Assembly (NCBI RefSeq): GCF_001654915.1
Contig: NZ_LXEQ01000038.1
From: Buttiauxella ferragutiae
GTDB lineage: Bacteria > Pseudomonadota > Gammaproteobacteria > Enterobacterales > Enterobacteriaceae
Direction: 5' to 3' (one strand)
Length of the DNA stretch: 64,000 nucleotides
Positions within the stretch are counted from its first letter, which is position 1; the number at the start of each line of letters is the position of its first letter. The notes under the pieces were generated by a model that saw nothing but the letters and a program-made list of their open reading frames with translations, was not told where the DNA came from and did no database searches. This document shows, piece after piece, positions 34,487 to 44,228 of the stretch. Made by a program: the position numbers and the translations under genes.

Positions 34487-35161
34487 ATGGACTATACGCT
34501 CACCCGCATAGACCCCGACGGTGAGAACGACCGTTACCCCCTGCAAAAACAGGAGATCGTGACCGATCCCCTTGATCAAGAAATCAACCGTAGCGTGTAC
34601 ATGGGCAAGCTCGAACATGCCATGCACGATATGGTGAACTGGGGGCGTAAAAACTCAATTTGGCCTTATAACTTTGGCCTTTCTTGCTGCTACGTTGAGA
34701 TGGTGACCTCGTTTACCGCGGTTCATGACGTGGCACGTTTTGGTGCCGAAGTACTGCGTGCATCTCCGCGTCAGGCCGACCTGATGGTGATTGCAGGAAC
34801 CTGCTTTACCAAAATGGCTCCCGTTATTCAGCGCCTTTACGATCAAATGCTTGAGCCAAAATGGGTGATCTCGATGGGTGCCTGCGCTAACTCCGGCGGC
34901 ATGTACGACATCTACTCTGTGGTACAAGGCGTGGATAAATTCCTGCCTGTGGATGTTTACATCCCTGGTTGCCCACCGCGCCCGGAAGCTTACATGCAGG
35001 CTCTGATGCTGCTGCAAGAATCCATTGGCAAAGAGCGTCGTCCATTGTCCTGGGTTGTTGGCGATCAAGGTGTTTATCGCGCCAACATGCAGTCAGAACG
35101 TGAACGTAAACGTGGCGAGCGTATCGCTGTCACCAACTTGCGGACACCAGACGAGATTTAA
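34487..35161 (+). CDS. nuoB: NADH-quinone oxidoreductase subunit B
   Basis: 224 residues (E. coli 220). Peripheral-arm subunit carrying the terminal cluster N2. Cluster ligands are visible: adjacent Cys pair in GLSCCYVEM, Cys in VIAGTCFTKMAP and Cys in YIPGCPPRPEA. A 101-base gap to nuoCD contains a hairpin that reaches the nuoCD ribosome site. Confidence 0.97.
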   Translation: MDYTLTRIDPDGENDRYPLQKQEIVTDPLDQEINRSVYMGKLEHAMHDMVNWGRKNSIWPYNFGLSCCYVEMVTSFTAVHDVARFGAEVLRASPRQADLMVIAGTCFTKMAPVIQRLYDQMLEPKWVISMGACANSGGMYDIYSVVQGVDKFLPVDVYIPGCPPRPEAYMQALMLLQESIGKERRPLSWVVGDQGVYRANMQSERERKRGERIAVTNLRTPDEI

Positions 35162-35240
35162 TATGCGCCTGTGGGCAGTGTGAGTTTACTTCGCATATCA
35201 ATAATACTAGCGCGAAGCCACTGCTGACAGTCACCACAGT

Positions 35241-35255
35241 ACCATTTGCAATGGT
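35241..35255 (+). other. Hairpin at the nuoCD ribosome-binding site
   Basis: ACCATT (35241-35246) pairs with AATGGT (35250-35255) around TGC, taking in the first bases of the GGTGAG ribosome site of nuoCD (35253-35258). A larger nested pairing is visible just upstream (CAGTG...CTTCGC with GCGAAG...CACTG, 35175-35223). It could tune NuoCD translation; purely structural inference. Confidence 0.4.
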
Positions 35256-35262
35256 GAGAATT

Positions 35263-37062
35263 ATGACCGATTTAACTGCGCATGATGCCAACCAGGAAGC
35301 CTGGCAAACCCGTGACCATTTAGATGATCCGGTAATTGGCGAACTGCGTAACCGTTTTGGGCCGGATGCCTTCACTGTTCAGCCAACCCGCACTGGTGTT
35401 CCGGTGGTCTGGGTTAAGCGAGAGCAATTACTCGAAGCAGTCGATTTCTTAAAGAAACTTCCGAAGCCCTATGTCATGTTGTTCGACTTACACGGCATGG
35501 ATGAACGTCTTCGTACTCACCGCAACGGTTTACCGGCTGCGGATTTTTCCGTTTTCTACCACCTGATTTCTATCGATCGCAACCGCGATATCATGCTCAA
35601 GGTGGCGCTGTCTGAAAACGATCTGAATGTACCGACAATCACCAAACTTTTCCCGAATGCCAACTGGTATGAGCGTGAAACCTGGGAAATGTTTGGCATT
35701 ACCTTTAATGGTCACCCGCACCTGACGCGCATCATGATGCCGCCAACGTGGGAAGGCCATCCGCTGCGTAAAGATTATCCGGCGCGTGCCACCGAATTCG
35801 ATCCGTTTGAATTGACCAAACAGAAAGAAGACCTCGAGATGGAAGCGCTGACCTTCAAGCCTGAAGAGTGGGGCATGAAGCGCAGCAGCGAGCATGAAGA
35901 TTTCATGTTCCTGAACCTCGGTCCAAACCACCCATCCGCGCACGGTGCATTCCGTATCGTTCTGCAACTCGACGGTGAAGAGATTGTCGACTGCGTACCG
36001 GACATCGGTTACCACCACCGTGGTGCTGAGAAAATGGGCGAGCGTCAGTCCTGGCACAGCTACATTCCGTATACCGACCGTATCGAATATCTCGGCGGTT
36101 GCGTAAACGAAATGCCATACGTGCTAGCGGTTGAAAAACTGGCGGGTATCAAGGTTCCTGAACGTGTAGACGTTATCCGCGTCATGCTGTCTGAACTGTT
36201 CCGTATCAACAGCCACCTGCTGTACATCTCCACGTTTATTCAGGACGTGGGCGCGATGACTCCGGTGTTCTTCGCCTTTACCGACCGTCAGAAAATTTAT
36301 GACCTGGTTGAAGCGATTACCGGTTTCCGTATGCACCCGGCCTGGTTCCGTATCGGCGGTGTGGCTCACGACTTACCAAACGGTTGGGAACGTCTGCTCA
36401 AAGAGTTCCTCGACTGGATGCCAAAACGTCTGGATTCCTACGAGAAAGCTGCGCTGCGTAACACCATCCTGAAAGGTCGTTCTCAGGGCGTTGCTGCCTA
36501 TGGCAAGAAAGAAGCGCTGGAGTGGGGCACCACCGGTGCTGGCTTGCGCGCAACGGGCGTTGACTTCGATATCCGTAAAGCTCGCCCTTACTCTGGTTAT
36601 GAAAACTTCGACTTCGAAATCCCGGTCGGCGGTGGCGTCAGTGACTGCTACACCCGCGTGATGTTGAAAGTTGAAGAGCTTCGCCAGAGCTTGCGCATTC
36701 TTGACCAGTGTCTGAAAAACATGCCTGCTGGCCCGTTCAAAGCTGACCATCCGCTGACAACGCCGCCGCCGAAAGAGCGCACGCTGCAGCATATCGAAAC
36801 CCTGATCACTCACTTCCTGCAAGTTTCGTGGGGCCCGGTGATGCCGGCTAACGAATCCTTCCAGATGATTGAAGCGACGAAAGGGATTAACAGTTACTAC
36901 CTGACCAGCGACGGCAGCACCATGAGCTACCGTACCCGTATTCGTACTCCGAGCTTTGCGCACTTGCAGCAAATCCCGTCGGCGATTCGCGGCAGCCTGG
37001 TTTCTGACCTGATTGTCTATCTGGGTAGTATCGATTTTGTAATGTCTGATGTGGATCGCTAA
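35263..37062 (+). CDS. nuoC: NADH-quinone oxidoreductase fused subunits C/D
   Basis: 599 residues. NuoC (about residues 1-190, with HPLRKDYPAR near its end) is fused to NuoD (about 200-599), the form found in E. coli and relatives. NuoD shares the quinone site with NuoB; LNLGPNHPSAHGAFRIVLQL and DIGYHHRGAEKMGERQSW are its hallmarks and it ends with FVMSDVDR. Start is ATG 35263 (MTDLTAHDAN); an in-frame ATG four codons earlier lies across the ribosome site and is rejected. nuoE begins 2 bases after the stop. Confidence 0.97.
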   Translation: MTDLTAHDANQEAWQTRDHLDDPVIGELRNRFGPDAFTVQPTRTGVPVVWVKREQLLEAVDFLKKLPKPYVMLFDLHGMDERLRTHRNGLPAADFSVFYHLISIDRNRDIMLKVALSENDLNVPTITKLFPNANWYERETWEMFGITFNGHPHLTRIMMPPTWEGHPLRKDYPARATEFDPFELTKQKEDLEMEALTFKPEEWGMKRSSEHEDFMFLNLGPNHPSAHGAFRIVLQLDGEEIVDCVPDIGYHHRGAEKMGERQSWHSYIPYTDRIEYLGGCVNEMPYVLAVEKLAGIKVPERVDVIRVMLSELFRINSHLLYISTFIQDVGAMTPVFFAFTDRQKIYDLVEAITGFRMHPAWFRIGGVAHDLPNGWERLLKEFLDWMPKRLDSYEKAALRNTILKGRSQGVAAYGKKEALEWGTTGAGLRATGVDFDIRKARPYSGYENFDFEIPVGGGVSDCYTRVMLKVEELRQSLRILDQCLKNMPAGPFKADHPLTTPPPKERTLQHIETLITHFLQVSWGPVMPANESFQMIEATKGINSYYLTSDGSTMSYRTRIRTPSFAHLQQIPSAIRGSLVSDLIVYLGSIDFVMSDVDR

Positions 37063-37064
37063 CT

Positions 37065-37565
37065 ATGCACGATAAACAACAACCCCAGGCAGAAGCCTTT
37101 GAGCTGAGTCAATTCGAGCGTGATGCGATTGAGCACGAAAAACATCATTACGAAGATGCTCGCGCAGCGTCTATCGAAGCGCTGAAGATTGTTCAGAAGC
37201 AGCGTGGCTGGGTGCCTGACGGCGCGATTTATGCCATCGCTGAAGTTCTGGGCATTCCAGCCAGCGACGTAGAAGGTGTTGCCACATTCTACAGCCAGAT
37301 TTTCCGCCAGCCGGTAGGCCGCCACGTTATTCGCTATTGCGATAGCGTGGTTTGCCACATTACGGGCTACCAGGGCATTCAGTCGGCAATCGAAGCAAAA
37401 CTGGACATCAAACCGGGTCAAACCACGTTTGATGGTCGCTTTACCCTGCTGCCAACCTGCTGTCTGGGTAACTGCGATAAAGGGCCGACCATGATGATTG
37501 ATGAGGACACTCACAGCCATCTGACGCCGGAAGCGATCCCTGACTTGCTGGAGCAGTACAAATGA
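37065..37565 (+). CDS. nuoE: NADH-quinone oxidoreductase subunit E
   Basis: 166 residues, as in E. coli. Thioredoxin-like [2Fe-2S] (N1a) subunit of the NADH-dehydrogenase module. The four cysteine ligands lie in RYCDSVVCH (only the first and the Val-Cys pair vary by family) and LPTCCLGNCDKGP. Its stop overlaps the nuoF start in ATGA. Confidence 0.97.
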   Translation: MHDKQQPQAEAFELSQFERDAIEHEKHHYEDARAASIEALKIVQKQRGWVPDGAIYAIAEVLGIPASDVEGVATFYSQIFRQPVGRHVIRYCDSVVCHITGYQGIQSAIEAKLDIKPGQTTFDGRFTLLPTCCLGNCDKGPTMMIDEDTHSHLTPEAIPDLLEQYK

Positions 37566-38902
37566 AAACCGTTATTCCTACTGCCGAAACCCATCCGCTG
37601 ACCTGGCGGCTGCGTGATGACAAACAGCCGGTCTGGCTGGATGAATATCGCAGCAAAAACGGCTACGAGGGTGCTCGTCTTGCGCTGACTGGCCTGGCAC
37701 CGGATGAAGTCGTTAATCGTGTTAAAGACTCTGGCCTGAAAGGGCGCGGCGGTGCGGGCTTCTCCACCGGTCTGAAGTGGAGCCTGATGCCGAAAGACGA
37801 GTCCATGAACATCCGTTACCTGCTGTGTAATGCCGATGAAATGGAACCGGGTACTTATAAAGACCGTTTGCTGATGGAGCAACTGCCACACCTGTTGGTG
37901 GAAGGCATGCTGATTTCTGCATTCGCCCTGAAAGCTTACCGCGGTTACATCTTCCTGCGCGGCGAGTATATCGAAGCGGCTGTGCATCTGCGCCGCGCGA
38001 TTGCTGAGGCGACCGAAGCGGGACTGCTGGGCAAAAACATTCTCGGTTCTGGTTTTGATTTTGAGCTGATCGTGCACACCGGTGCCGGGCGTTATATCTG
38101 TGGTGAAGAAACCGCGCTGATTAACTCCCTGGAAGGCCGCCGTGCGAACCCACGTTCAAAACCCCCATTCCCTGCTTCAAGCGGCGTGTGGGGTAAACCA
38201 ACGTGTGTAAACAACGTTGAAACCCTGTGCAACGTGCCAGCGATTCTGGCCAACGGCGTGGAGTGGTATCAAGGCATTTCGACCAGCAAAGATGCTGGCA
38301 CCAAGCTGATGGGCTTCTCTGGTCGTGTGAAAAACCCAGGCGTTTGGGAGTTACCGTTCGGTACCACCGCGCGTGAAATTCTCGAAGATTACGCTGGTGG
38401 CATGCGCGATGGCCTGAAATTCAAAGCCTGGCAGCCGGGTGGGGCAGGGACGGATTTCCTGACCGAATCACACCTTGATCTGCCGATGGAATTCGAAAGC
38501 ATTGGTAAAGCGGGTAGCCGTTTAGGTACCGCACTGGCGATGGCCGTAGACCATGAAATTGGTATGGTGCCGCTGGTTCGTAACCTGGAAGAGTTCTTCT
38601 CCCGTGAATCGTGCGGCTGGTGTACACCTTGCCGTGACGGTCTGCCGTGGAGCGTGAAAATACTGCGTGCGCTGGAACGTGGCGAAGGCCAGCCTGGGGA
38701 TATCGAGACACTTGAGCAACTGTGTCGTTTCCTTGGGCCAGGTAAAACCTTCTGTGCGCATGCGCCAGGTGCGGTTGAGCCATTGCAGAGCGCGATTAAA
38801 TATTTCCGCGAAGAATTCGAAGCAGGCATTGCCAAACAAGATTTCGGTAACACCCGTGCCATTACGGGCATTCAGCCGAACTTGTTAAAAGCGCGCTGGT
38901 AA
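37562..38902 (+). CDS. nuoF: NADH-quinone oxidoreductase subunit F
   Basis: 446 residues (E. coli 445). Binds FMN and NADH and carries cluster N3. The glycine-rich nucleotide loop GLKGRGGAGFSTGLKWSL, the FMN-site segment CNADEMEPGTYKDR, and cluster ligands in ESCGWCTPCRDG with a fourth Cys downstream (GKTFCAHAPGA) are present. Followed by a 200-base gap that holds an ERIC-like element before nuoG. Confidence 0.97.
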   Translation: MKTVIPTAETHPLTWRLRDDKQPVWLDEYRSKNGYEGARLALTGLAPDEVVNRVKDSGLKGRGGAGFSTGLKWSLMPKDESMNIRYLLCNADEMEPGTYKDRLLMEQLPHLLVEGMLISAFALKAYRGYIFLRGEYIEAAVHLRRAIAEATEAGLLGKNILGSGFDFELIVHTGAGRYICGEETALINSLEGRRANPRSKPPFPASSGVWGKPTCVNNVETLCNVPAILANGVEWYQGISTSKDAGTKLMGFSGRVKNPGVWELPFGTTAREILEDYAGGMRDGLKFKAWQPGGAGTDFLTESHLDLPMEFESIGKAGSRLGTALAMAVDHEIGMVPLVRNLEEFFSRESCGWCTPCRDGLPWSVKILRALERGEGQPGDIETLEQLCRFLGPGKTFCAHAPGAVEPLQSAIKYFREEFEAGIAKQDFGNTRAITGIQPNLLKARW

Positions 38903-38945
38903 CACCTGACAACAAGTTTGCAGGTTATAAAATTTTATAATTAAT

Positions 38946-39084
38946 GCCTGAAAAGTAATCAAGAATTTCGCACTGAGGCAAGGCGGCAAAGGAGTGAATC
39001 CCTGGGAGTTTAGTTAACTAAATGACCAGGGTGAGCGAGAGAAGCCAACGCAGTCGCAGTGTGAAAGACGAAGATTATTCAGGC
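38946..39084. repeat. ERIC-like element inside the nuo operon
   Basis: 139 bases bounded by inverted GCCTGAA/TTCAGGC, with inner inverted TTCGCACTG/CAGTGTGAA. The centre GTGAATCCCTGGGAG, a perfect palindrome TTTAGTTAACTAAA and GACCAGGGTGAGCG align with the ERIC core used for ERIC1R/ERIC2 priming. It lies between the nuoF stop and the nuoG ribosome site and must be transcribed with the operon. Confidence 0.85.
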
Positions 39085-39104
39085 CAACTGGAAGCATGCT
39101 GACT

Positions 39105-41828
39105 ATGGCTACGATTCATGTAGACGGCAAAGAATATGAGGTAAACGGGTCAGACAACCTGCTACAAGCATGTCTGTCACTCGGCCTCGATATTCCTTAT
39201 TTTTGCTGGCACCCGGCGCTAGGTAGCGTCGGTGCTTGCCGCCAGTGCGCGGTGAAGCAATATCAGAACGCAGAAGATCTTCGTGGCCGCCTGGTGATGT
39301 CTTGTATGACACCGGCCTCGGACGGCACGTTCATCTCTATTGATGACGGTGAAGCAAAAGAATTCCGTGAAAGCGTTGTGGAATGGTTGATGACCAACCA
39401 CCCACACGACTGCCCGGTTTGTGAAGAAGGCGGCAACTGCCACTTGCAGGATATGACGGTCATGACCGGTCATAGCTTCCGCCGTTACCGCTTCACCAAA
39501 CGCACCCACCGTAATCAGGATCTTGGCCCGTTCATCTCTCACGAAATGAACCGCTGTATCGCCTGTTACCGCTGCGTGCGTTACTACAAAGATTACGCTG
39601 ACGGCACCGACCTGGGTGTTTACGGCGCGCACGATAACGTCTACTTCGGTCGCCCGGAAGACGGTACGCTTGAGAGCGAATTCTCCGGTAACCTGGTAGA
39701 AATCTGCCCGACCGGCGTGTTCACGGACAAAACTCACTCCGAGCGTTACAACCGTAAGTGGGATATGCAGTTCGCGCCGAGCATTTGCCAGCAGTGCAGC
39801 ATCGGCTGTAACACCAGCCCGGGTGAGCGCTACGGTGAATTGCGTCGTATCGAAAACCGCTACAACGGCACCGTGAACCACTACTTCTTGTGTGACCGTG
39901 GCCGCTTTGGTTATGGCTACGTGAACCTGAAGGATCGTCCACGTCAGCCGATCCAACGTCGTGGCGACGATCTGATCACCCTGAACGCTGAACAAGCGAT
40001 GCAGGGCGCGGCAGATATTCTGCGCCAGTCGAAGAAAGTGATCGGTATCGGATCCCCACGCGCCAGCGTTGAAAGCAACTTTGCGCTGCGCGAGCTGGTC
40101 GGTGCCGACAACTTCTACACCGGTATCGCAACCGGTGAGCAAGCACGTCTGGAACTGATGCTCAAAGTGCTGCAAGAAAGCGGCATTCATACTCCGGCCC
40201 TGCGTGAAATCGAATCATATGATGCGGTTCTGGTGCTCGGCGAAGACATTACTCAGACCGGTGCGCGTGTTGCGCTGGCTGTGCGTCAGGCCGTGAAAGG
40301 CAAAGCGCGTGAAATGGCAGCGGCACAGAAAGTGGCTGACTGGCAGATTGCCGCAATCCTCAACATTGGTCAGCACGCTAAACACCCACTGTTTGTCACC
40401 AATATAGACAGCACTCGTCTGGACGACATCGCAGCATGGACTTACCGCGCTCCGGTTGAAGATCAGGCTCGTCTGGGCTTTGCGGTTGCTCACGCGCTGG
40501 ATAGCAATTCCCCAGCCGTTGAACTCGATCGCGACCTGAAAAACAAAGTCGACGTGATTGTGCAAGCGCTGGCGGGTGCGAAGAAACCATTGATCGTTTC
40601 CGGTACTAACGCCGGTAGCGAAGCGGTCATTCAGGCGGCAGCCAACGTGGCTAAAGCGCTGAAAGACCGTGGTGCCGATGTCGGTATCACCATGGTGGCT
40701 CGTGCGGTAAACAGCGTTGGCCTCGGTCTGATTGGCGGCGGCTCGCTTGAAGAAGCGTTGAGTGAACTGGAAAGCGGTGCTGCCGATGCGGTAGTGGTGC
40801 TGGAAAACGATCTGCATCGCCATGCTTCTGCAACTCGCGTTGATGCAGCACTGAGCAAAGCGCCGTTGGTGATGGTTATTGACCACCAACGCACGGCAAT
40901 TATGGACAAAGCCCATCTGGTGCTGTCCACCGCAAGCTTCGCTGAGAGTGACGGTACGGTGATTAACAACGAAGGTCGCGCACAGCGTTTCTTCCAGGTT
41001 TATGACCCGTCTTACTATGACCACTCCGTGGTGATGCTCGAAAGCTGGCGCTGGCTGCATTCTCTGCACAGCACAGTTGAAAGCCGTGAAGTGGACTGGA
41101 CGCAGTTAGATGATGTTATCGATGCATGCGTGAAAGCGTTGCCACAACTGGCCGGAATTAAAGATGCGGCACCGGATGCCAGCTTCCGTATTCGTGGTCA
41201 GAAACTGTCGCGTTCTCCAATCCGCTCCAGTGGCCGTACCGCGATGCGCGCCAACATTAGCGTGCATGAACCGCGTCAGCCGCAGGATAAAGACACCATG
41301 TTCGCCTTCTCTATGGAAGGGAACAACAGCCCGACGGCTAATCGTCAGCAAATTCCATTCGCATGGGCACCAGGCTGGAACTCACCGCAAGCATGGAACA
41401 AATTCCAGGCCGAAGTGGGGGGCAATCTGCGTCACGGCGATCCGGGTGTGCGCCTGATTGAAGCCTCCGAAACGGGTATGGATTTCTTCACTGATGTGCC
41501 GGAAATCTTCCACGCTGAAGACGGGAAATGGCGTATCGCGCCGTACTACCATCTGTTTGGTAGTGATGAAATGTCCCAGCGTTCTCCGGTGTTCCAGAGC
41601 CGTATGACTGAGCCGTACATCAAGCTTAATCCGTCTGATGCTGCACAACTCGGTGTTAATGCGGGTAGCCTGATTTCGTTTAGCTATGAAGGCCAGACGC
41701 TAAGTCTGCCGCTGCAACTTTCCGAAGGACTGGCGGCAGGGCAGGTAGGTTTACCGATGGGGATGCCTGGCATCGCTCCGGTACTGGCGGGTGCTTGTCT
41801 TGAAAATCTTCAGGAGGCTGGCCAATGA
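39105..41828 (+). CDS. nuoG: NADH-quinone oxidoreductase subunit G
   Basis: 907 residues (E. coli 908). Largest peripheral-arm subunit, with several iron-sulfur clusters. N-terminal [2Fe-2S] domain (YFCWHPALGSVGACRQCAVK), His/Cys cluster region (CPVCEEGGNCHLQDM), two [4Fe-4S] motifs (CIACYRCVRYYKD, CPTG) and the extra N7 cluster (SICQQCSIGC), then a molybdopterin-oxidoreductase-like domain without cofactor. Start chosen as ATG 39105 (MATIHVDGKE), 10 bases after GGAAG; ATG 39096 is too close to that site. Overlaps nuoH in ATGA. Confidence 0.95.
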   Translation: MATIHVDGKEYEVNGSDNLLQACLSLGLDIPYFCWHPALGSVGACRQCAVKQYQNAEDLRGRLVMSCMTPASDGTFISIDDGEAKEFRESVVEWLMTNHPHDCPVCEEGGNCHLQDMTVMTGHSFRRYRFTKRTHRNQDLGPFISHEMNRCIACYRCVRYYKDYADGTDLGVYGAHDNVYFGRPEDGTLESEFSGNLVEICPTGVFTDKTHSERYNRKWDMQFAPSICQQCSIGCNTSPGERYGELRRIENRYNGTVNHYFLCDRGRFGYGYVNLKDRPRQPIQRRGDDLITLNAEQAMQGAADILRQSKKVIGIGSPRASVESNFALRELVGADNFYTGIATGEQARLELMLKVLQESGIHTPALREIESYDAVLVLGEDITQTGARVALAVRQAVKGKAREMAAAQKVADWQIAAILNIGQHAKHPLFVTNIDSTRLDDIAAWTYRAPVEDQARLGFAVAHALDSNSPAVELDRDLKNKVDVIVQALAGAKKPLIVSGTNAGSEAVIQAAANVAKALKDRGADVGITMVARAVNSVGLGLIGGGSLEEALSELESGAADAVVVLENDLHRHASATRVDAALSKAPLVMVIDHQRTAIMDKAHLVLSTASFAESDGTVINNEGRAQRFFQVYDPSYYDHSVVMLESWRWLHSLHSTVESREVDWTQLDDVIDACVKALPQLAGIKDAAPDASFRIRGQKLSRSPIRSSGRTAMRANISVHEPRQPQDKDTMFAFSMEGNNSPTANRQQIPFAWAPGWNSPQAWNKFQAEVGGNLRHGDPGVRLIEASETGMDFFTDVPEIFHAEDGKWRIAPYYHLFGSDEMSQRSPVFQSRMTEPYIKLNPSDAAQLGVNAGSLISFSYEGQTLSLPLQLSEGLAAGQVGLPMGMPGIAPVLAGACLENLQEAGQ

Positions 41829-42802
41829 GTTGGTTAACACCGGATGTTATCGACATTCTGCTGAGCATTCTCAAAGCGGTCGTAATCCTGCTGGTCGTGG
41901 TGACATGCGGCGCGTTCATGAGTTTCGGTGAGCGTCGTTTGCTGGGCCTGTTCCAGAACCGTTACGGGCCAAACCGTGTGGGCTGGGGCGGTTCGCTCCA
42001 GTTAGTCGCGGACATGATCAAGATGTTCTTTAAAGAAGACTGGACTCCGCGCTTTGCGGACCGCGTCATCTTTACTCTGGCACCGATGATTGCTTTCACC
42101 TCGCTGTTGCTGGCCTTTGCTATTGTGCCGGTCAGCCCAAGCTGGGTGGTTGCCGACCTGAACATTGGTATTTTGTTCTTCCTGATGCTGGCGGGTCTGG
42201 CGGTTTACGCCGTGCTGTTCGCCGGTTGGTCAAGTAACAACAAATACTCACTGTTGGGTGCAATGCGTGCTTCTGCGCAGACACTCAGCTACGAAGTGTT
42301 CCTCGGTCTGTCTTTGATGGGCGTTGTGGCGCAGGCGGGTTCGTTCAATATGGGCGATATCGTGGATAACCAGGCGAACCTGTGGAACGTGATCCCACAG
42401 TTCTTCGGTTTTGTGACCTTCGCTATCGCAGGCGTCGCGGTTTGTCACCGTCACCCGTTTGACCAACCAGAAGCCGAGCAAGAGCTGGCCGATGGTTATC
42501 ACATCGAATATTCAGGCATGAAATTTGGCCTGTTCTTCGTGGGTGAATACATCGGTATCGTGACTGTTTCTGCCCTGATTGTGACCCTGTTCTTTGGTGG
42601 CTGGCATGGCCCGTGGTTACCGCCGTTCATCTGGTTCGCGCTGAAAACCGCGTTCTTCATGATGATGTTCATTTTGATCCGTGCAGCATTACCGCGTCCA
42701 CGTTATGACCAGGTAATGTCCTTCGGCTGGAAAATTTGCCTGCCGTTGACACTGGTCAATCTGCTGGTGACCGCCGCGGTCATTCTCTATCAGGCACCAT
42801 AA
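41825..42802 (+). CDS. nuoH: NADH-quinone oxidoreductase subunit H
   Basis: 325 residues, as in E. coli. Membrane subunit linking the peripheral arm to the membrane arm and forming most of the quinone channel. Eight membrane helices; signatures are ERRLLGLFQNRYGPNRVGWG and the acidic loop HPFDQPEAEQELADGYHIEY. Four-base overlap with nuoG. Confidence 0.97.
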   Translation: MSWLTPDVIDILLSILKAVVILLVVVTCGAFMSFGERRLLGLFQNRYGPNRVGWGGSLQLVADMIKMFFKEDWTPRFADRVIFTLAPMIAFTSLLLAFAIVPVSPSWVVADLNIGILFFLMLAGLAVYAVLFAGWSSNNKYSLLGAMRASAQTLSYEVFLGLSLMGVVAQAGSFNMGDIVDNQANLWNVIPQFFGFVTFAIAGVAVCHRHPFDQPEAEQELADGYHIEYSGMKFGLFFVGEYIGIVTVSALIVTLFFGGWHGPWLPPFIWFALKTAFFMMMFILIRAALPRPRYDQVMSFGWKICLPLTLVNLLVTAAVILYQAP

Positions 42803-42816
42803 GGGGTGAAAAAACC

Positions 42817-43359
42817 ATGACATTGAAAGAGTTAGTGGTTGGTTTCGGCACCCAGGTACGCAGTATCTGGATGATTGGTCTGCACGCGTTTGCCAAACGT
42901 GAAACGCAGATGTATCCGGAAGAGCCAGTCTATTTACCGCCGCGCTACCGTGGCCGCATCGTATTAACGCGCGATCCGGACGGCTCCGAGCGTTGCGTTG
43001 CCTGTAACCTGTGTGCGGTAGCCTGCCCGGTAGCCTGTATCTCTTTGCAAAAAGCAGAAACCAAAGACGGCCGCTGGTATCCAGAGTTCTTCCGTATCAA
43101 CTTCTCGCGCTGCATTTTCTGTGGTTTGTGCGAAGAAGCGTGCCCAACCACGGCGATTCAGCTGACACCAGATTTCGAACTGGGTGAGTTTAAGCGCCAG
43201 GATTTGGTCTACGAAAAAGAGGACCTGCTGATTTCCGGTCCGGGCAAATACCCGGAATATAACTTCTACCGGATGGCGGGTATGGCAATCGACGGCAAAG
43301 ATAAGGGCGAAGCGGAAAACGAAGCCAAGCCTATCGACGTCAAAGGCCTATTACCTTAA
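42817..43359 (+). CDS. nuoI: NADH-quinone oxidoreductase subunit I
   Basis: 180 residues, as in E. coli. Ferredoxin-like subunit with two [4Fe-4S] clusters (N6a, N6b): CVACNLCAVACPVACI and CIFCGLCEEACPTTAI. Start is ATG 42817 (MTLKELVVGFG) after AAGGGGTG; longer in-frame starts lie in nuoH. Confidence 0.97.
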   Translation: MTLKELVVGFGTQVRSIWMIGLHAFAKRETQMYPEEPVYLPPRYRGRIVLTRDPDGSERCVACNLCAVACPVACISLQKAETKDGRWYPEFFRINFSRCIFCGLCEEACPTTAIQLTPDFELGEFKRQDLVYEKEDLLISGPGKYPEYNFYRMAGMAIDGKDKGEAENEAKPIDVKGLLP

Positions 43360-43371
43360 AGGAGCAAGGCA

Positions 43372-43929
43372 ATGGAATTCGCTTTTTATATTTGCGCAAT
43401 CATCGCGGTTGGGACCACCTTACGGGTGATCACGCATACCAATCCGGTGCATGCCTTGCTGTATCTGATCATCTCGTTGTTGGCTATCTCCGGCGTGTTC
43501 TTCGCGCTGGGAGCGTACTTTGCCGCAGCGCTTGAGATTATCGTCTACGCCGGTGCCATCATGGTGTTGTTCGTTTTCGTGGTCATGATGCTGAACCTCG
43601 GTGGTGCGGTCGTTGAACAAGAGCGCAACTGGCTGAAACCGCAGTTGTGGATTGGTCCTGGCATTTTGTCAGCCATTCTGCTTTCGGTGCTGGTGTACGC
43701 GATTCTGAGTCTTAATGACCAGGGGATCGACGGTACCTCCGTCAGTGCTAAACAAGTGGGTATCGCACTGTTTGGACCGTACGTTCTGGCAGTGGAATTA
43801 GCCTCGATGCTGTTGTTGGCGGGTCTGGTTGTGGCATTCCACCTGGGTCGTGAAGACCGTCCGGGTGAAGTGCTGAGCAACCGCCAGGCTGACCAGGCTG
43901 TGAAAAGAAAAACGGAGGAGCACGTATGA
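43372..43929 (+). CDS. nuoJ: NADH-quinone oxidoreductase subunit J
   Basis: 185 residues (E. coli 184). Membrane subunit with five helices; helix 3 (LEIIVYAGAIMVLFVFVVMM) contains the pi-bulge implicated in coupling. RBS AAGGAG. Overlaps nuoK in ATGA. Confidence 0.96.
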   Translation: MEFAFYICAIIAVGTTLRVITHTNPVHALLYLIISLLAISGVFFALGAYFAAALEIIVYAGAIMVLFVFVVMMLNLGGAVVEQERNWLKPQLWIGPGILSAILLSVLVYAILSLNDQGIDGTSVSAKQVGIALFGPYVLAVELASMLLLAGLVVAFHLGREDRPGEVLSNRQADQAVKRKTEEHV

Positions 43930-44228
43930 TTCCGCTGCAACATGGACTTATCCTCGCGGCTATCTTGTTCGTACTGGGGCTGACTGGCCTGGTGATTCGT
44001 CGCAACCTGCTTTTCATGCTGATTAGCCTGGAAGTGATGATTAACGCCGCGGCTCTCGCCTTTGTGGTCGCGGGCAGTTATTGGGGCCAGGCTGATGGCC
44101 AGGTGATGTATATACTCGCGATTAGCTTAGCTGCTGCCGAAGCCAGTATCGGCCTCGCACTGTTACTGCAGCTCCATCGTCGTCGCCAGAGCCTGAATAT
44201 CGATTCAGTAAGTGAGATGCGTGGATGA
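43926..44228 (+). CDS. nuoK: NADH-quinone oxidoreductase subunit K
   Basis: 100 residues, as in E. coli. MrpC-like three-helix subunit; conserved membrane glutamates are in LISLEVMINAAALAFV and AAAEASIGLALLLQ and take part in proton translocation. Four-base overlaps with both nuoJ and nuoL. Confidence 0.97.
   Translation: MIPLQHGLILAAILFVLGLTGLVIRRNLLFMLISLEVMINAAALAFVVAGSYWGQADGQVMYILAISLAAAEASIGLALLLQLHRRRQSLNIDSVSEMRG

Noticed and set aside
39219..40190. 323-codon open frame opposite nuoG
   Set aside because: Antisense shadow of the iron-sulfur part of nuoG.
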